Source: Rhizobium sp. BK650
GTDB taxonomy: Bacteria > Pseudomonadota > Alphaproteobacteria > Rhizobiales > Rhizobiaceae
Direction: 5' to 3'
NCBI RefSeq assembly: GCF_014195325.1
Contig: NZ_JACIBK010000010.1
Coordinates: 124,001-188,000, forward strand
Length of the DNA stretch: 64,000 nt
Shown here in pieces: positions 26,344 through 35,194 of the stretch (within the stretch, counting starts at the first letter, position 1; every line of letters starts with the position of its first letter). The position numbers were made by a program, and so were the translations under genes. The notes under the pieces were generated by a model. That model was not told where the DNA came from. It searched no databases and saw nothing but the letters and a program-made list of their open reading frames with translations.

Positions 26344-27384
26344 ATGGCTATCGTCTTCAGACAGGAAACCTTCCGCGACGATTTCACCTATCGTAACAGC
26401 CCGGAAAACATCCGACGGTTTCCGTTCCCCTTCGATCGCGACGAATACATGTATTCGGTCAACATGGAGCCGCATGTGAAGGGGCGACGGGGCACCGTGT
26501 TCGAAAGCCTCATCGATGTCGACGAGCATTACGTCGCCGAGATGCAGGACAGGGCGCTGGTGCTGAAAGAAGATCCGCTGCGCTATCAGGCGCTGCCGCA
26601 TATGATGACGGCGCAATGGGATACGCTGGAACTCCTGATGGAGGAGCAGGCTGCTGGCTATCCCGAGCATTTCACGCTGATCAGGAACGGCGACGAGTGG
26701 CGCTGGATAAACCGGCCGCTTGGTATCGATGACACATTCACCTTTGGCGATCGTTCGACGCTGCCATATGAGCCGCTCGAATACATCACCCGCCAGGCTC
26801 AGGGAGATTTCTGCATCGTCGACCAGCGCGACGGCAATCTCTGGATGGATGCCGGCATGGTGACGACCCAGGCCGACTGGTCACTCGATTTCGATATCGG
26901 CATGAATTTCATGGAATGGCACGGTCCGGTGCCGCTCGCCCACCAGATCGGCGTCTTCGACAGGGCGCTTAAGTTCCTCCTGAACCTGCAGCAGGGCAAG
27001 CCGACGCGCCGTTTCAACTGGACGATGACCATCAATCCCAGGCTGGATACCAGCCCGGAGAACTATCACAAATGGGGTCCGGATCGTACGACGGTGACAT
27101 CGGAGAACGTCGGCGAGAAGGTGCATCTTCGCGTCGAGCTGCAGAGCCTCTGGCGCCTGCCGCGCTCGAACGCCATCCTCTTCGTCATCCGTTGCTACCT
27201 GATGAATATGAAGGAGCTGGTGACAGTGCCGAAATGGGCGCGCCGCTTTCCCCGCGTCCTGAAAACCCTGCCGGCGGAACTCGTCGACTACAAGGGACTG
27301 ACCCGCTACCGCGAGACGACAATCGATTGGCTGTCCAGATATGATGACGGGGCGGCGACAAGCCCCGGTATCTTTCCGGACTGA
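26344..27384 (+). CDS. dmmC: Dimethylamine monooxygenase subunit DmmC (heme-dependent oxidative N-demethylase, DUF3445)
   Basis: A 346-residue DUF3445-family protein, the group now called heme-dependent oxidative N-demethylases. Recognisable blocks are RRFPFPFDRDEYMYSVNMEPH near the N-terminus, QGDFCIVDQRDG, and the FLLNLQQGKPTRRFNWTMTINP region with RVELQSLWRLPRSNAILFVIRCYL toward the C-terminus. It is the probable oxygen-activating subunit demethylating dimethylamine to methylamine and formaldehyde with DmmA and DmmB. ATG at 26344 with AAGGAGAA upstream. Confidence 0.87.
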   Translation: MAIVFRQETFRDDFTYRNSPENIRRFPFPFDRDEYMYSVNMEPHVKGRRGTVFESLIDVDEHYVAEMQDRALVLKEDPLRYQALPHMMTAQWDTLELLMEEQAAGYPEHFTLIRNGDEWRWINRPLGIDDTFTFGDRSTLPYEPLEYITRQAQGDFCIVDQRDGNLWMDAGMVTTQADWSLDFDIGMNFMEWHGPVPLAHQIGVFDRALKFLLNLQQGKPTRRFNWTMTINPRLDTSPENYHKWGPDRTTVTSENVGEKVHLRVELQSLWRLPRSNAILFVIRCYLMNMKELVTVPKWARRFPRVLKTLPAELVDYKGLTRYRETTIDWLSRYDDGAATSPGIFPD

Positions 27385-27450
27385 TGCCAGGCGGATGGCG
27401 AACGACTGCAAGAGATAAAAACGTCGATACAATCGAAAGGGGAATGCTTC

Positions 27451-28788
27451 ATGACAAGAGTTGCCGTCATCGGCGCCGGCCCTTCCGGGCTTGCACAGTT
27501 GCGGGCCTTCCAGTCCGCCGCACAGAAGGGTGCGGAGATCCCGGAGATCGTCTGCTTCGAAAAGCAGTCCGACTGGGGCGGGCTCTGGAACTATACCTGG
27601 CGCACCGGGCTCGACGAATACGGCGAGCCGGTTCACGGCAGCATGTATCGTTATCTCTGGTCGAACGGACCGAAGGAATGCCTGGAATTTGCCGACTATT
27701 CCTTCGAGGAGCATTTCGGCAAGCCGATCGCCTCCTATCCGCCGCGCGCCGTACTCTGGGATTACATCAAGGGCCGCGTCGAGAAGGCGAATGTCCGCCA
27801 TTGGGTGCGCTTCAATACGCCGGTTCGCATGGTCCGTTTCGATGAAGGCACGAAGAAATTCACGGTCACCGCGCACAACCGCCTCGAAGATCACATGTAT
27901 GATGAGGAATTCGACTATGTCGTGGTGGCGAGCGGCCACTTCTCGACCCCGAACGTGCCCTATTTCGAGGGCGTGAAGACCTTCAATGGCCGCGTCCTGC
28001 ATGCCCATGACTTTCGCGATGCGCTTGAATTCAAGGGCAAGGATATTCTCATCGTCGGCCGCAGCTACTCGGCCGAGGATATCGGTTCACAGTGCTGGAA
28101 ATATGGCGCCAAGTCGGTCACCACGAGCTATCGGTCGAAGCCAATGGGTTTCAACTGGCCGGATAATTTCGAAGAACGGCCGCTGCTCACCAGACTCGAA
28201 AACCGTACCGCTCATTTCCTCGATGGTTCGACGAAGGAAGTGGATGCGCTGATCCTGTGTACCGGATACCAGCACCATTTCCCCTTCCTGCCTGACGATC
28301 TCCGGCTCAAAACCGCCAACCGCCTCTGGGCCGATCATCTCTACAAGGGCGTGGTCTTCGACGGGAATCCCCAGCTTTTCTATATCGGCATGCAGGATCA
28401 ATTCTATACCTTCAACATGTTCGATGTGCAGGCCTGGTGGGCGCGCGATGTCATCATGGGCCGCATCAAATTGCCATCGGAAGAGGAACTGAAGGCGAAT
28501 TTCGACATGTGGCGAGCCCGCGAGGAGACGCTCGAGGACGCCGAGCAGATGATCTGGTACCAGGGCGACTATGTGAAGGAACTGCTCGCCGAAACCGACT
28601 ATCCAAGATTCGACATCGAAGGAACCAACAGGACCTTCATGGAGTGGGAACACCACAAGGCGGAAAATATCATGGGCTTCCGCGATCACGCCTATCGGTC
28701 GCTGATGACCGGCAACATGTCGCCGACGCACCACACGCCTTGGGTCAAGGCGCTCGACGATTCCATGGAGGAATATCTGCGCAACTGA
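27451..28788 (+). CDS. tmm: Trimethylamine monooxygenase
   Basis: A 445-residue class B flavin monooxygenase of the bacterial Tmm type. FAD motif GAGPSG (8-13), FMO identifying motif FNGRVLHAHDF (178-188), NADPH motif GRSYSAED (203-210). The W-rich DWGGLWNYTWRTG stretch and the C-terminal MGFRDHAYRSLMTGNMSPTHHTPW are characteristic of Tmm. It oxidises trimethylamine to TMAO with NADPH and oxygen; related sulfides such as dimethyl sulfide can also be substrates in this family. 66 bases after dmmC, same direction, and separated from tdm by one small gene. Confidence 0.92.
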   Translation: MTRVAVIGAGPSGLAQLRAFQSAAQKGAEIPEIVCFEKQSDWGGLWNYTWRTGLDEYGEPVHGSMYRYLWSNGPKECLEFADYSFEEHFGKPIASYPPRAVLWDYIKGRVEKANVRHWVRFNTPVRMVRFDEGTKKFTVTAHNRLEDHMYDEEFDYVVVASGHFSTPNVPYFEGVKTFNGRVLHAHDFRDALEFKGKDILIVGRSYSAEDIGSQCWKYGAKSVTTSYRSKPMGFNWPDNFEERPLLTRLENRTAHFLDGSTKEVDALILCTGYQHHFPFLPDDLRLKTANRLWADHLYKGVVFDGNPQLFYIGMQDQFYTFNMFDVQAWWARDVIMGRIKLPSEEELKANFDMWRAREETLEDAEQMIWYQGDYVKELLAETDYPRFDIEGTNRTFMEWEHHKAENIMGFRDHAYRSLMTGNMSPTHHTPWVKALDDSMEEYLRN

Positions 28789-28815
28789 TCTCACCCAAGT
28801 TCCCGCGTAACCGAG

Positions 28816-28840
28816 AAAGGGTCGTCCGTCGCGGCCCTTT
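28816..28840 (+). terminator. Possible hairpin terminator after tmm
   Basis: AAAGGGTCG (28816-28824) pairs with CGGCCCTTT (28832-28840), nine pairs including one G-U, loop of seven. It follows the tmm stop by 27 bases. Only a weak T-run follows. Confidence 0.4.
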
Positions 28841-28905
28841 GCGGCATATTTGAAATGAGACAAAGCAACCCGATCTGCAACTCATTTTCTCGAGGCGTGG
28901 TCTTC

Positions 28906-29505
28906 ATGGATTTTCAGAGCAGTGTTCTCGGCCGCATGAGTGGTTTTCTCTATCGCTGCCGCGCGGACGAAAACTACACGATGCTGGAGATGACCGATGG
29001 CATCGAACGCATCTTCGGCTATCAAGCAGAAGAGATTATCGGCAACACGACACGCACCTTCACCTCGATCATGTGCGAGGAGGACGTGCCGTTGATGGAC
29101 AAGGTCGTTGGTATCGCGCTGGAAAGCCGCACTGACTGGACGATGGAATATCGTATCCGCCACCGTGACGGACATTATGTCTGGGTGACGGAGACGGGCG
29201 GAGGCGTCTGGGGCGAAAATGGCGAGCTGCTCTATCTCGAGGGCAGCATCATCAACATCGAGTCGCTCTACCAGCGCATCGACCAACAGACTGCGGGTAT
29301 GCGCATTACTGCCTCGAAGACCAACGAGATCCTGCACTCGCTGCGCTACCTGAAGCTGCTTGCCGTTAATGCCGGCATTGAGGCGGCAAGGGCGGGCACA
29401 GCGGGATCCGGCTTCGCCGTGCTCGCCGCTGAGATGCGCCAGCTCGCCAATTCCTCCGAAGAGGCCGCAAGGGCGATCACCAGCGCCCAGCGCAGGGCGG
29501 AATAA
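28906..29505 (+). CDS. Soluble PAS domain protein with truncated methyl-accepting chemotaxis signalling domain
   Basis: A 199-residue cytoplasmic protein. One PAS fold (about 15-125: MLEMTDGIERIFGYQAEEIIGN, then MEYRIRHRDGHYVWVTETGGG) is followed by a short MCP signalling tip (about 150-199: LKLLAVNAGIEAARAGTAGSGFAVLAAEMRQLANSSEEAARAI). There is no membrane segment, HAMP domain or long methylation helix bundle, so it is much shorter than a full chemoreceptor. The start at 28906 is chosen over an upstream ATG because it gives the conserved opening. Placed between tmm and tdm, it may sense a methylated amine or redox state. Confidence 0.8.
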   Translation: MDFQSSVLGRMSGFLYRCRADENYTMLEMTDGIERIFGYQAEEIIGNTTRTFTSIMCEEDVPLMDKVVGIALESRTDWTMEYRIRHRDGHYVWVTETGGGVWGENGELLYLEGSIINIESLYQRIDQQTAGMRITASKTNEILHSLRYLKLLAVNAGIEAARAGTAGSGFAVLAAEMRQLANSSEEAARAITSAQRRAE

Positions 29506-29511
29506 AGGTTT

Positions 29512-31881
29512 TTACGAACGCGGTCGGGTCTTCTGAGGGTCGTAGTGTGACAGAGGCACCACCACCGCCGGCAGGCGCTTCTGCTGGCCGTCGAGCTTGC
29601 CGATCTCGACCTCAGTGCCAACGCCAGCATGGGTCACGTCAATGCGGGCGAGTGCGATCGTCTTGCCAAGGATCGGAGAGCGCGTCGCGCTGGTGACGAC
29701 GCCGATCTGGGCGCGGCCGACATGGATGCAATCACCGTGGCCGACCGCCTCGTTCGCCTGCACGTCCAGGCCGACCATCAGGTGGCGCGGATGCTCCTTG
29801 CGACGCAGGAGCGCTTCGCGGCCGATGAAATCGTCCTGCTTAGATTTCAACGGCACGGTAAAACCAATGCCGGCCTCGAAGGGATCGGTCTTGTCGTCGA
29901 ATTCATGATGGGCGAAGACCAGGCCTGCCTCGATGCGGACCATGTCGAGCGCTTCCAGCCCCATCGGCTTCAGCCCGTAGGGCTCGCCGGCCTGCCAGAC
30001 GGCATCGAAGACGGTCAACGCATCCTTCGGATGACAGAAAATCTCGTAACCCAGCTCGCCAGTATAGCCGGTGCGCGAGACGACGACCGGAGCTCCTTCG
30101 AAGCCGCCGATACGCCCGACGGTGAAGCGGAACCATTCAAGCTCGCCGATATCGGGCTGGCGCGGCGCCGTCCAGATGATCTCCTTGAGGATGTCGCGGC
30201 TCTTTGGTCCTTGCAGGGCAATATTGTGCATCTGGTCTGTCGAAGATCGCACCCAGGCCTTGAAGCCCTTCTTCTCGGCCTGTTCGCGCAGCCATATGCC
30301 GCTGTAATCGTCGCCGCCGATCCAGCGGAAATTCTTGTCGCCGAGGCGAAAGAGCGTTCCGTCGTCGATCATGCCGCCGTGCTCGTAGCACATGGCGCAA
30401 TAGACGACCTGTCCGGTCGACAGCTTGCGCACGTCGCGCGTCAGGCAGTATTGCAGCAATTCCTCCGCATCAGGGCCTGTGACTTCGAATTTGCGCAACG
30501 GCGAGAGGTCAATGACAGCCGCCCTTTCGCGGCAGGCCCAATATTCTTCGACCGGTCCCTCGGACGAGAAGCGGTTCGGCAGCCAGAAGCCGCGATATTC
30601 GGTGTAATCGCGCGTCATGGTGGAAAGGCGCGGGTGAAATGCGGTTTCCCGCGTCAATTCGGGTTCGGCGTCAGGGGTCATGCGATAGGCCACCGCTCGT
30701 GTGAATTTTTCTTTGCCGGAAAAGGTGCGCACGTGGATGTCGGTCGGGTCCCAGCCATTTGCCGCATCGACATCGTCGGGGCAAGAGGAGGAGACGCAGA
30801 CGAGATCCGTCAGGGCGCGCATCAGGACGTAGTCGCCGGGCCTGGACCAGGGTTCGTCGAGATAGAGCTGGTTGTTGTGGTCGATATTGGTGTTGTAGAA
30901 GTAGTTGAGCGCCTCCCAGCCCTTTCGGCCGGCAATGCCATAAGGCGCAAGTGCTGCATTGAAATTATCGGTGCAATTGATATGGCCGGGGTAGCCCATG
31001 TCGTCATAGTAGCGGGAATTGCAGGCGGTGGCGAAGGCATCATGGCGGCCGACCGTGTCCTGCACGATTTCCACCAACGGTTCGAAATCACGGTCGAAGG
31101 CCTTGGACGGCAGGCCGGGTGTCGGATAGCTGCGACCGAGCAGGGTGCGAGTGACGGTGGAATCGAGCGCAAGGTCGAGCCCCTTGTCGACCTTGCGGGC
31201 CGAGAACGCCTGAAAGTCCGTACACTGCCGGCCATAGACATCGATGATCTGAATATACTCGCCGGCGCGGACGAAATAGGCCGAGGCGGTTGCCGCTTTG
31301 ATGCGGATGTCTTCGATCGGATCGGCGAGCGGTTCCGGCAGAGCGGACCTATAGTCTCGCAGGACTGTCGCCCGGCGAATTCTGAGTTCCAAGGGCGTTG
31401 CCGTGTCCTGCATTTCCGGCGACATGGCCGTTGCCGGCGCGCAGGCGACAAGCAAGCCTTTGCCCGCGATGGTGAATTCCGCCGCACTGCCCGCTGGCGA
31501 CGACGCGCCGAAGAGGCGAAGCGCCGACGCAGAGGCCAAGTCGGCCCCACGCCGCTCCAGCGCTCTGCGGACGCGAGCCGCACTTTCATCCGGAGAGGCA
31601 AGAACCGCTTTCAGACCTATGGCTTCGCCGGTGAATCCCGATCCCAATCCTGCGGATTGAAAGCGGCCTTTCTCGTCAAGAAAGGTCAGCTCGCAGGGCT
31701 GTCCGCCTTCGCTATCCGTCACGCAGATCCGATCACCGGGCGCGACGCGCAGGACCAGTGATCCGCCGCCCTTGCAGCGATAGCGTTCGATATTTCGCGA
31801 CAAGGCCGGAATGCCCGGATAGTGGACAATGCTCGCCGAAATCGGCCGTATTCCGGCTGTCGGCGGGTAGAGATCTCGCAT
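29512..31881 (-). CDS. tdm: Trimethylamine N-oxide demethylase (DUF1989 + GcvT fusion)
   Basis: A 789-residue two-part enzyme that splits TMAO to dimethylamine and formaldehyde, with the GcvT half handing formaldehyde to tetrahydrofolate. The N-terminal half holds a DUF1989 domain (about 195-380). Cys287, Cys303 and Cys367 have the spacing (16, 64) of the three zinc ligands reported for Methylocella Tdm, and Asp222 falls where its key active-site Asp is, both with a constant offset of 24. The GcvT-like half runs from about 415, with LQGPKSRDIL (556-565) and SRTGYTGELGYEIF (602-615). It points toward the tmm/PAS genes with only six bases between stops, and is divergent from the APC permease. 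Confidence 0.92.
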   Translation of the reverse strand: MRDLYPPTAGIRPISASIVHYPGIPALSRNIERYRCKGGGSLVLRVAPGDRICVTDSEGGQPCELTFLDEKGRFQSAGLGSGFTGEAIGLKAVLASPDESAARVRRALERRGADLASASALRLFGASSPAGSAAEFTIAGKGLLVACAPATAMSPEMQDTATPLELRIRRATVLRDYRSALPEPLADPIEDIRIKAATASAYFVRAGEYIQIIDVYGRQCTDFQAFSARKVDKGLDLALDSTVTRTLLGRSYPTPGLPSKAFDRDFEPLVEIVQDTVGRHDAFATACNSRYYDDMGYPGHINCTDNFNAALAPYGIAGRKGWEALNYFYNTNIDHNNQLYLDEPWSRPGDYVLMRALTDLVCVSSSCPDDVDAANGWDPTDIHVRTFSGKEKFTRAVAYRMTPDAEPELTRETAFHPRLSTMTRDYTEYRGFWLPNRFSSEGPVEEYWACRERAAVIDLSPLRKFEVTGPDAEELLQYCLTRDVRKLSTGQVVYCAMCYEHGGMIDDGTLFRLGDKNFRWIGGDDYSGIWLREQAEKKGFKAWVRSSTDQMHNIALQGPKSRDILKEIIWTAPRQPDIGELEWFRFTVGRIGGFEGAPVVVSRTGYTGELGYEIFCHPKDALTVFDAVWQAGEPYGLKPMGLEALDMVRIEAGLVFAHHEFDDKTDPFEAGIGFTVPLKSKQDDFIGREALLRRKEHPRHLMVGLDVQANEAVGHGDCIHVGRAQIGVVTSATRSPILGKTIALARIDVTHAGVGTEVEIGKLDGQQKRLPAVVVPLSHYDPQKTRPRS

Positions 31882-31961
31882 CAGGCCCTCTCGGGAAATG
31901 ACGTCCGTCAGGACACAGGATTATGCTGACAAAATGCCATCGCAAAGTAAAGGGATATTGA

Positions 31962-31980
31962 CTAAAAAGAAAATATCTTC
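31962..31980. promoter_or_regulatory. Candidate operator in the tdm/permease divergent region
   Basis: CTAAAAAGAAA (31962-31972) followed by the imperfect inverted repeat GAA-AATATC-TTC (31969-31980) lies within the 242-base gap between the tdm start (31881) and the permease start (32124). The 11-mer is identical to the one upstream of mgsA at 17159-17169. Confidence 0.5.
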
Positions 31981-32123
31981 ACTATGTATAAAGGGCGTGC
32001 ATCCGGAAATCCGCGCAAAGACTCGGCTCATGAAAAGCTCCAGCAAGCCCCGCAATGCCATGGGAGGCACGTTCAGGGAGACGTACGAAGATACGTCCGG
32101 AACAAAGATGGGGAATATCACCG

Positions 32124-33908
32124 ATGACGGATATTGTGGACGCTGGCACCTCTGTCGGCACCGAAGGTAAACTTATACGCGCGCTTGACTGGAAGGGTGC
32201 GTTCTGGGTGGCAGCCGGCGTGCCGCCACTTGTTCTATTCTCCATCGGCGGCATTGCCGGGACGACTGGCAAGCTTGCCTTCGTCGTCTGGATCATTTCG
32301 ATGGTCATGGGGTTCCTGCAATCCTTCACGTATGCGGAAATCGCAGGAATGTTCGGCAACAAGTCCGGCGGCGCCTCGGTCTATGGCGCAACCGCCTGGC
32401 TGCGTTACTCGAAGTTCATCGCGCCGCTTTCGGTCTGGTGCAACTGGTTTGCCTGGTCGCCGGTGCTCTCGCTCGGCTGCGCCATCGCCGCCGGATATAT
32501 TCTCAACGCCTTTTTTCCGATCCCGGCGGCGGATTCGCAGGCGGTCCTCGACTGGATCAGCGCACATGCCGCGTCGATCACGGCCGATAGTCCGCGGGTC
32601 GCCGAATATATCGCAGCGCATGCTGGCACGTCGCCCGAAGATGCGGTCAAGGCCTTACTCAGCGCCGACGGCGTTGCCGCATTCACGCCGGCGATCCGCA
32701 GCTGGTCGCTCCTCAGCTTCAGCATTCCTTTCCTCGCGACCGCCAACATCAACGCCACCTTCTTCATCGGCGGCATCCTGATGCTGATCATCTTCGCTAT
32801 CCAACATCGCGGCATTTCGGAGACGGCGAGCGTACAGAAATGGCTCGCGATCATCGTTCTCGTGCCGCTGCTGATCATTGGCGTCTATCCGATCGTCAGC
32901 GGCCAGATCCTTGCCTCCAACGTCACCGGTCTCGTGCCGCCGACAGCCGCTTATGCCGCCGCCGACGGCACCTGGAGCAATGGTGGCTGGACGCTTTTTC
33001 TCGGCGGTCTCTATATCGCCGCCTGGTCGACCTACGGCTTCGAAACGGCCGTCTGCTATACGCGCGAACTGAAGAACCCGAAGACCGATACGTTCAAGGC
33101 GATCTTCTATTCCGGCCTCGTTTGCTGCCTGTTCTTTTTCCTCGTGCCCTTTGCCTTCCAGGGCGTGCTCGGGCATGCCGGCATGCTGGCACCCGGTATC
33201 GTCGACGGCACGGGTGTCGCCGAAGCGCTTGGCGGTCTGATCGGCGCCGGCCGCGTCTTTACCCAGCTCCTCGTCATCTTGATGATCCTGGCGCTGTTCC
33301 TTGCCATCATGACGGCGATGGCCGGCTCTTCGCGCACGCTCTATCAGGGCTCGAAAGACGGCTGGCTGCCGAAATATCTCGATCATGTGAACGAGAACGG
33401 CGCGCCGACCAGGGCCATGTGGACGGACTTCGCCTTCAACCTCGGCCTCCTGGCCATCGCGTCTGATGCAAGCGGCTATTTCTTCGTGCTTGCCGTCTCC
33501 AACGTCGGCTATATCATCTTCAATTTTTTGAACCTCAACTCCGGCTGGATCCACCGCATCGATTCCGGTCACGTCGAGCGTCCATGGAAGGCGCCGAGCT
33601 GGCTGATCGGCCTCAACACTATCCTTGCTTTCGTCAACGCTCTCTTCCTCGGAGCCGGCGCGAAGGTCTGGGGTTACACCAACGCGCTCTGGGTTGGCTT
33701 TGCCTTTGCAGCCCTGATCCTGCCGGTCTTTGCTTATCGCCACTATGTGCGCGATGGCGGCCAGTTCCCGGCCGGGGCCATGGAAGATCTCGGCTTGATC
33801 GGTCAGGACCTCGGTGTCAAGAAGGCGGGCATGCTGCCCTACCTCGCGCTTGCTGGCGGTCTCGCCATCGCGTTGATTGCCAACTGGGCCTTTCAATTAC
33901 CGTCTTAA
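32124..33908 (+). CDS. APC-superfamily permease, candidate methylated-amine transporter
   Basis: A 594-residue membrane protein with about twelve hydrophobic segments and APC-superfamily features (GIAGTTGKLAFVVWIISMVMGFLQSFTYAEIAGMFGNKSGGASVYGATAWLRY near the N-terminus, helix-break GXG-type segments). A soluble insert of about 90 residues follows the third or fourth helix (around residues 130-185). The ATG at 32124 has GGGGA upstream. Divergent from tdm and sharing its control region, so a role in uptake of TMA, TMAO or DMA is inferred; the TMAO-specific ABC genes (tmoXWV) seen in roseobacters are absent from this window. Confidence 0.8.
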   Translation: MTDIVDAGTSVGTEGKLIRALDWKGAFWVAAGVPPLVLFSIGGIAGTTGKLAFVVWIISMVMGFLQSFTYAEIAGMFGNKSGGASVYGATAWLRYSKFIAPLSVWCNWFAWSPVLSLGCAIAAGYILNAFFPIPAADSQAVLDWISAHAASITADSPRVAEYIAAHAGTSPEDAVKALLSADGVAAFTPAIRSWSLLSFSIPFLATANINATFFIGGILMLIIFAIQHRGISETASVQKWLAIIVLVPLLIIGVYPIVSGQILASNVTGLVPPTAAYAAADGTWSNGGWTLFLGGLYIAAWSTYGFETAVCYTRELKNPKTDTFKAIFYSGLVCCLFFFLVPFAFQGVLGHAGMLAPGIVDGTGVAEALGGLIGAGRVFTQLLVILMILALFLAIMTAMAGSSRTLYQGSKDGWLPKYLDHVNENGAPTRAMWTDFAFNLGLLAIASDASGYFFVLAVSNVGYIIFNFLNLNSGWIHRIDSGHVERPWKAPSWLIGLNTILAFVNALFLGAGAKVWGYTNALWVGFAFAALILPVFAYRHYVRDGGQFPAGAMEDLGLIGQDLGVKKAGMLPYLALAGGLAIALIANWAFQLPS

Positions 33909-33936
33909 GGCGGGGTTCGGCTATCGGCCACGCTCT

Positions 33937-33968
33937 TCCTGCCGCTGAAAGCTGCGGCAGGAGTTTTT
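33937..33968 (+). terminator. Rho-independent terminator after the APC permease
   Basis: CCTGCCGC (33938-33945) pairs with GCGGCAGG (33954-33961), extended by one A-T pair, and is followed by GTTTTT. It lies 29 bases past the permease stop. Confidence 0.8.
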
Positions 33969-34142
33969 AAAGAACCAGTCATTTCGCATCGTGCTCCGTG
34001 CCTTCGCGGTTCGACGAGTTGAGCGCGCTGGCCTCCTTCCGAAACACCATTGGGCTCGCTCAGTAGGCGTCGCGGCCGATGCGATTTTCGAGAAACATGC
34101 AGGCCTCGCGCACCCAGAAGACTCCTGCCGTCGCGCCGGCAC

Positions 34143-35135
34143 CTAGCAACCCCAGCGCAAAGCAGCGGTTGAAATGGGCGAATCCCACAGCGAAAACTCC
34201 TCGTCGCTGAGGAAAGCGAGCGTCACCGAAAGGCCCTGCATGTCGAGCGACGTGGCATAAGTGCCGACAAGCGAGCGTTCGATCCGCAGGTCGTGCTCGC
34301 AAAGGAAGTCGCGAACAATATTATAGGCGAGATAGAGTTCGGCTGGTGGCGTGCCGCCAAGCCCGTTGACGAGCAGCAGTCCTTTGTCCGTGGCCTGCTT
34401 GATGTCGTCGACGATTGCCTCGCATAGACGTCTGACGATCGTGTCGGCGTTGGCAAAGGGCTGTCTTGAATAGCCCGGCTCTCCATGAATGCCGACGCCC
34501 ATTTCGATCTCGCTCGATCCGAGTGTGAATGTTGGACGCTGCGTGTGCGGCACCGTCACTCCAGTGAGCGCGACACCCATCGATCGAATGCGCGGCGAGA
34601 GGCTGTCGCCGATGGCTTTCAGTTCGGCGAGCGAGGCGCCCCGCTCGGCTGCCGCGCCCAGAAGCCTTTCTGTAATAACCGTGCCGGCAACGCCGCGTCG
34701 CCCACGACCGTCGCCGGCTCTCACGGTTTCGATGTCATCGCAGGCAAGAACCATTTCAATTCTGTGCTGGCCAGCCGCCATCTCTGCCGCAATTTCGAAG
34801 TTCATCACGTCGCCGTCATAGTTCTTCACGACCAGCAGGCAACCGGCACCCGTATCCGTCTCCTCAATCGCGCTGACGATCTGACTTGGCGTCGGAGACG
34901 TGAAAATATGCCCGACACAGGCCGCATCGAGCATGCCGCGACCCACAAAGCCGATGTGCATTGGCTCGTGGCCTGCGCCGCCGCCGGAGATGATTGCAAC
35001 CTTGCCGGGGACCAGGTGACGACGGCGTATGCATTTGCGCTCGACGCCGAACGCAACGAATTCCTCATGAGCGCGCACGAAGCCTTCGATGCTTTCGGCG
35101 ACCATGGTCTCCGCCGTATTCATGAATTTCTTCAT
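34143..35135 (-). CDS. dhaK: Dihydroxyacetone kinase subunit DhaK (stand-alone copy)
   Basis: A 330-residue DhaK. GGGAGHEP near residue 52, VKNYDGDVMNFEIA, and MGVGIHGEPGYSR with the His that covalently binds the keto substrate are present; the end (LWDSPISTAALRWGC) is in the family position, so the gene is complete. ATG at 35135 with GGGAGGGG upstream. It is the last gene of the leftward dha run and duplicates the DhaK half of the fusion at 38545-40185. Specificity for DHA versus other ketoses (for example erythrulose) cannot be read from the sequence. Confidence 0.87.
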   Translation of the reverse strand: MKKFMNTAETMVAESIEGFVRAHEEFVAFGVERKCIRRRHLVPGKVAIISGGGAGHEPMHIGFVGRGMLDAACVGHIFTSPTPSQIVSAIEETDTGAGCLLVVKNYDGDVMNFEIAAEMAAGQHRIEMVLACDDIETVRAGDGRGRRGVAGTVITERLLGAAAERGASLAELKAIGDSLSPRIRSMGVALTGVTVPHTQRPTFTLGSSEIEMGVGIHGEPGYSRQPFANADTIVRRLCEAIVDDIKQATDKGLLLVNGLGGTPPAELYLAYNIVRDFLCEHDLRIERSLVGTYATSLDMQGLSVTLAFLSDEEFSLWDSPISTAALRWGC

Positions 35136-35194
35136 CAAGCCCCTCCCAAGGCGATGATCATCTCAGTCTTGTCGCTCCATATGCAAGCTCCAGT

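Noticed and set aside
29629..31761. A 710-codon open frame antisense to tdm
   Set aside because: It lies fully inside the well-supported tdm gene on the other strand and has no recognisable domain; long antisense frames are common in GC-rich genes.
33969..34142. A possible small reading frame after the dhaK stop (ending FLENRIGRDAY)
   Set aside because: The upstream part of the frame lies inside dhaK in another phase and there is no start with a ribosome site after the dhaK stop.
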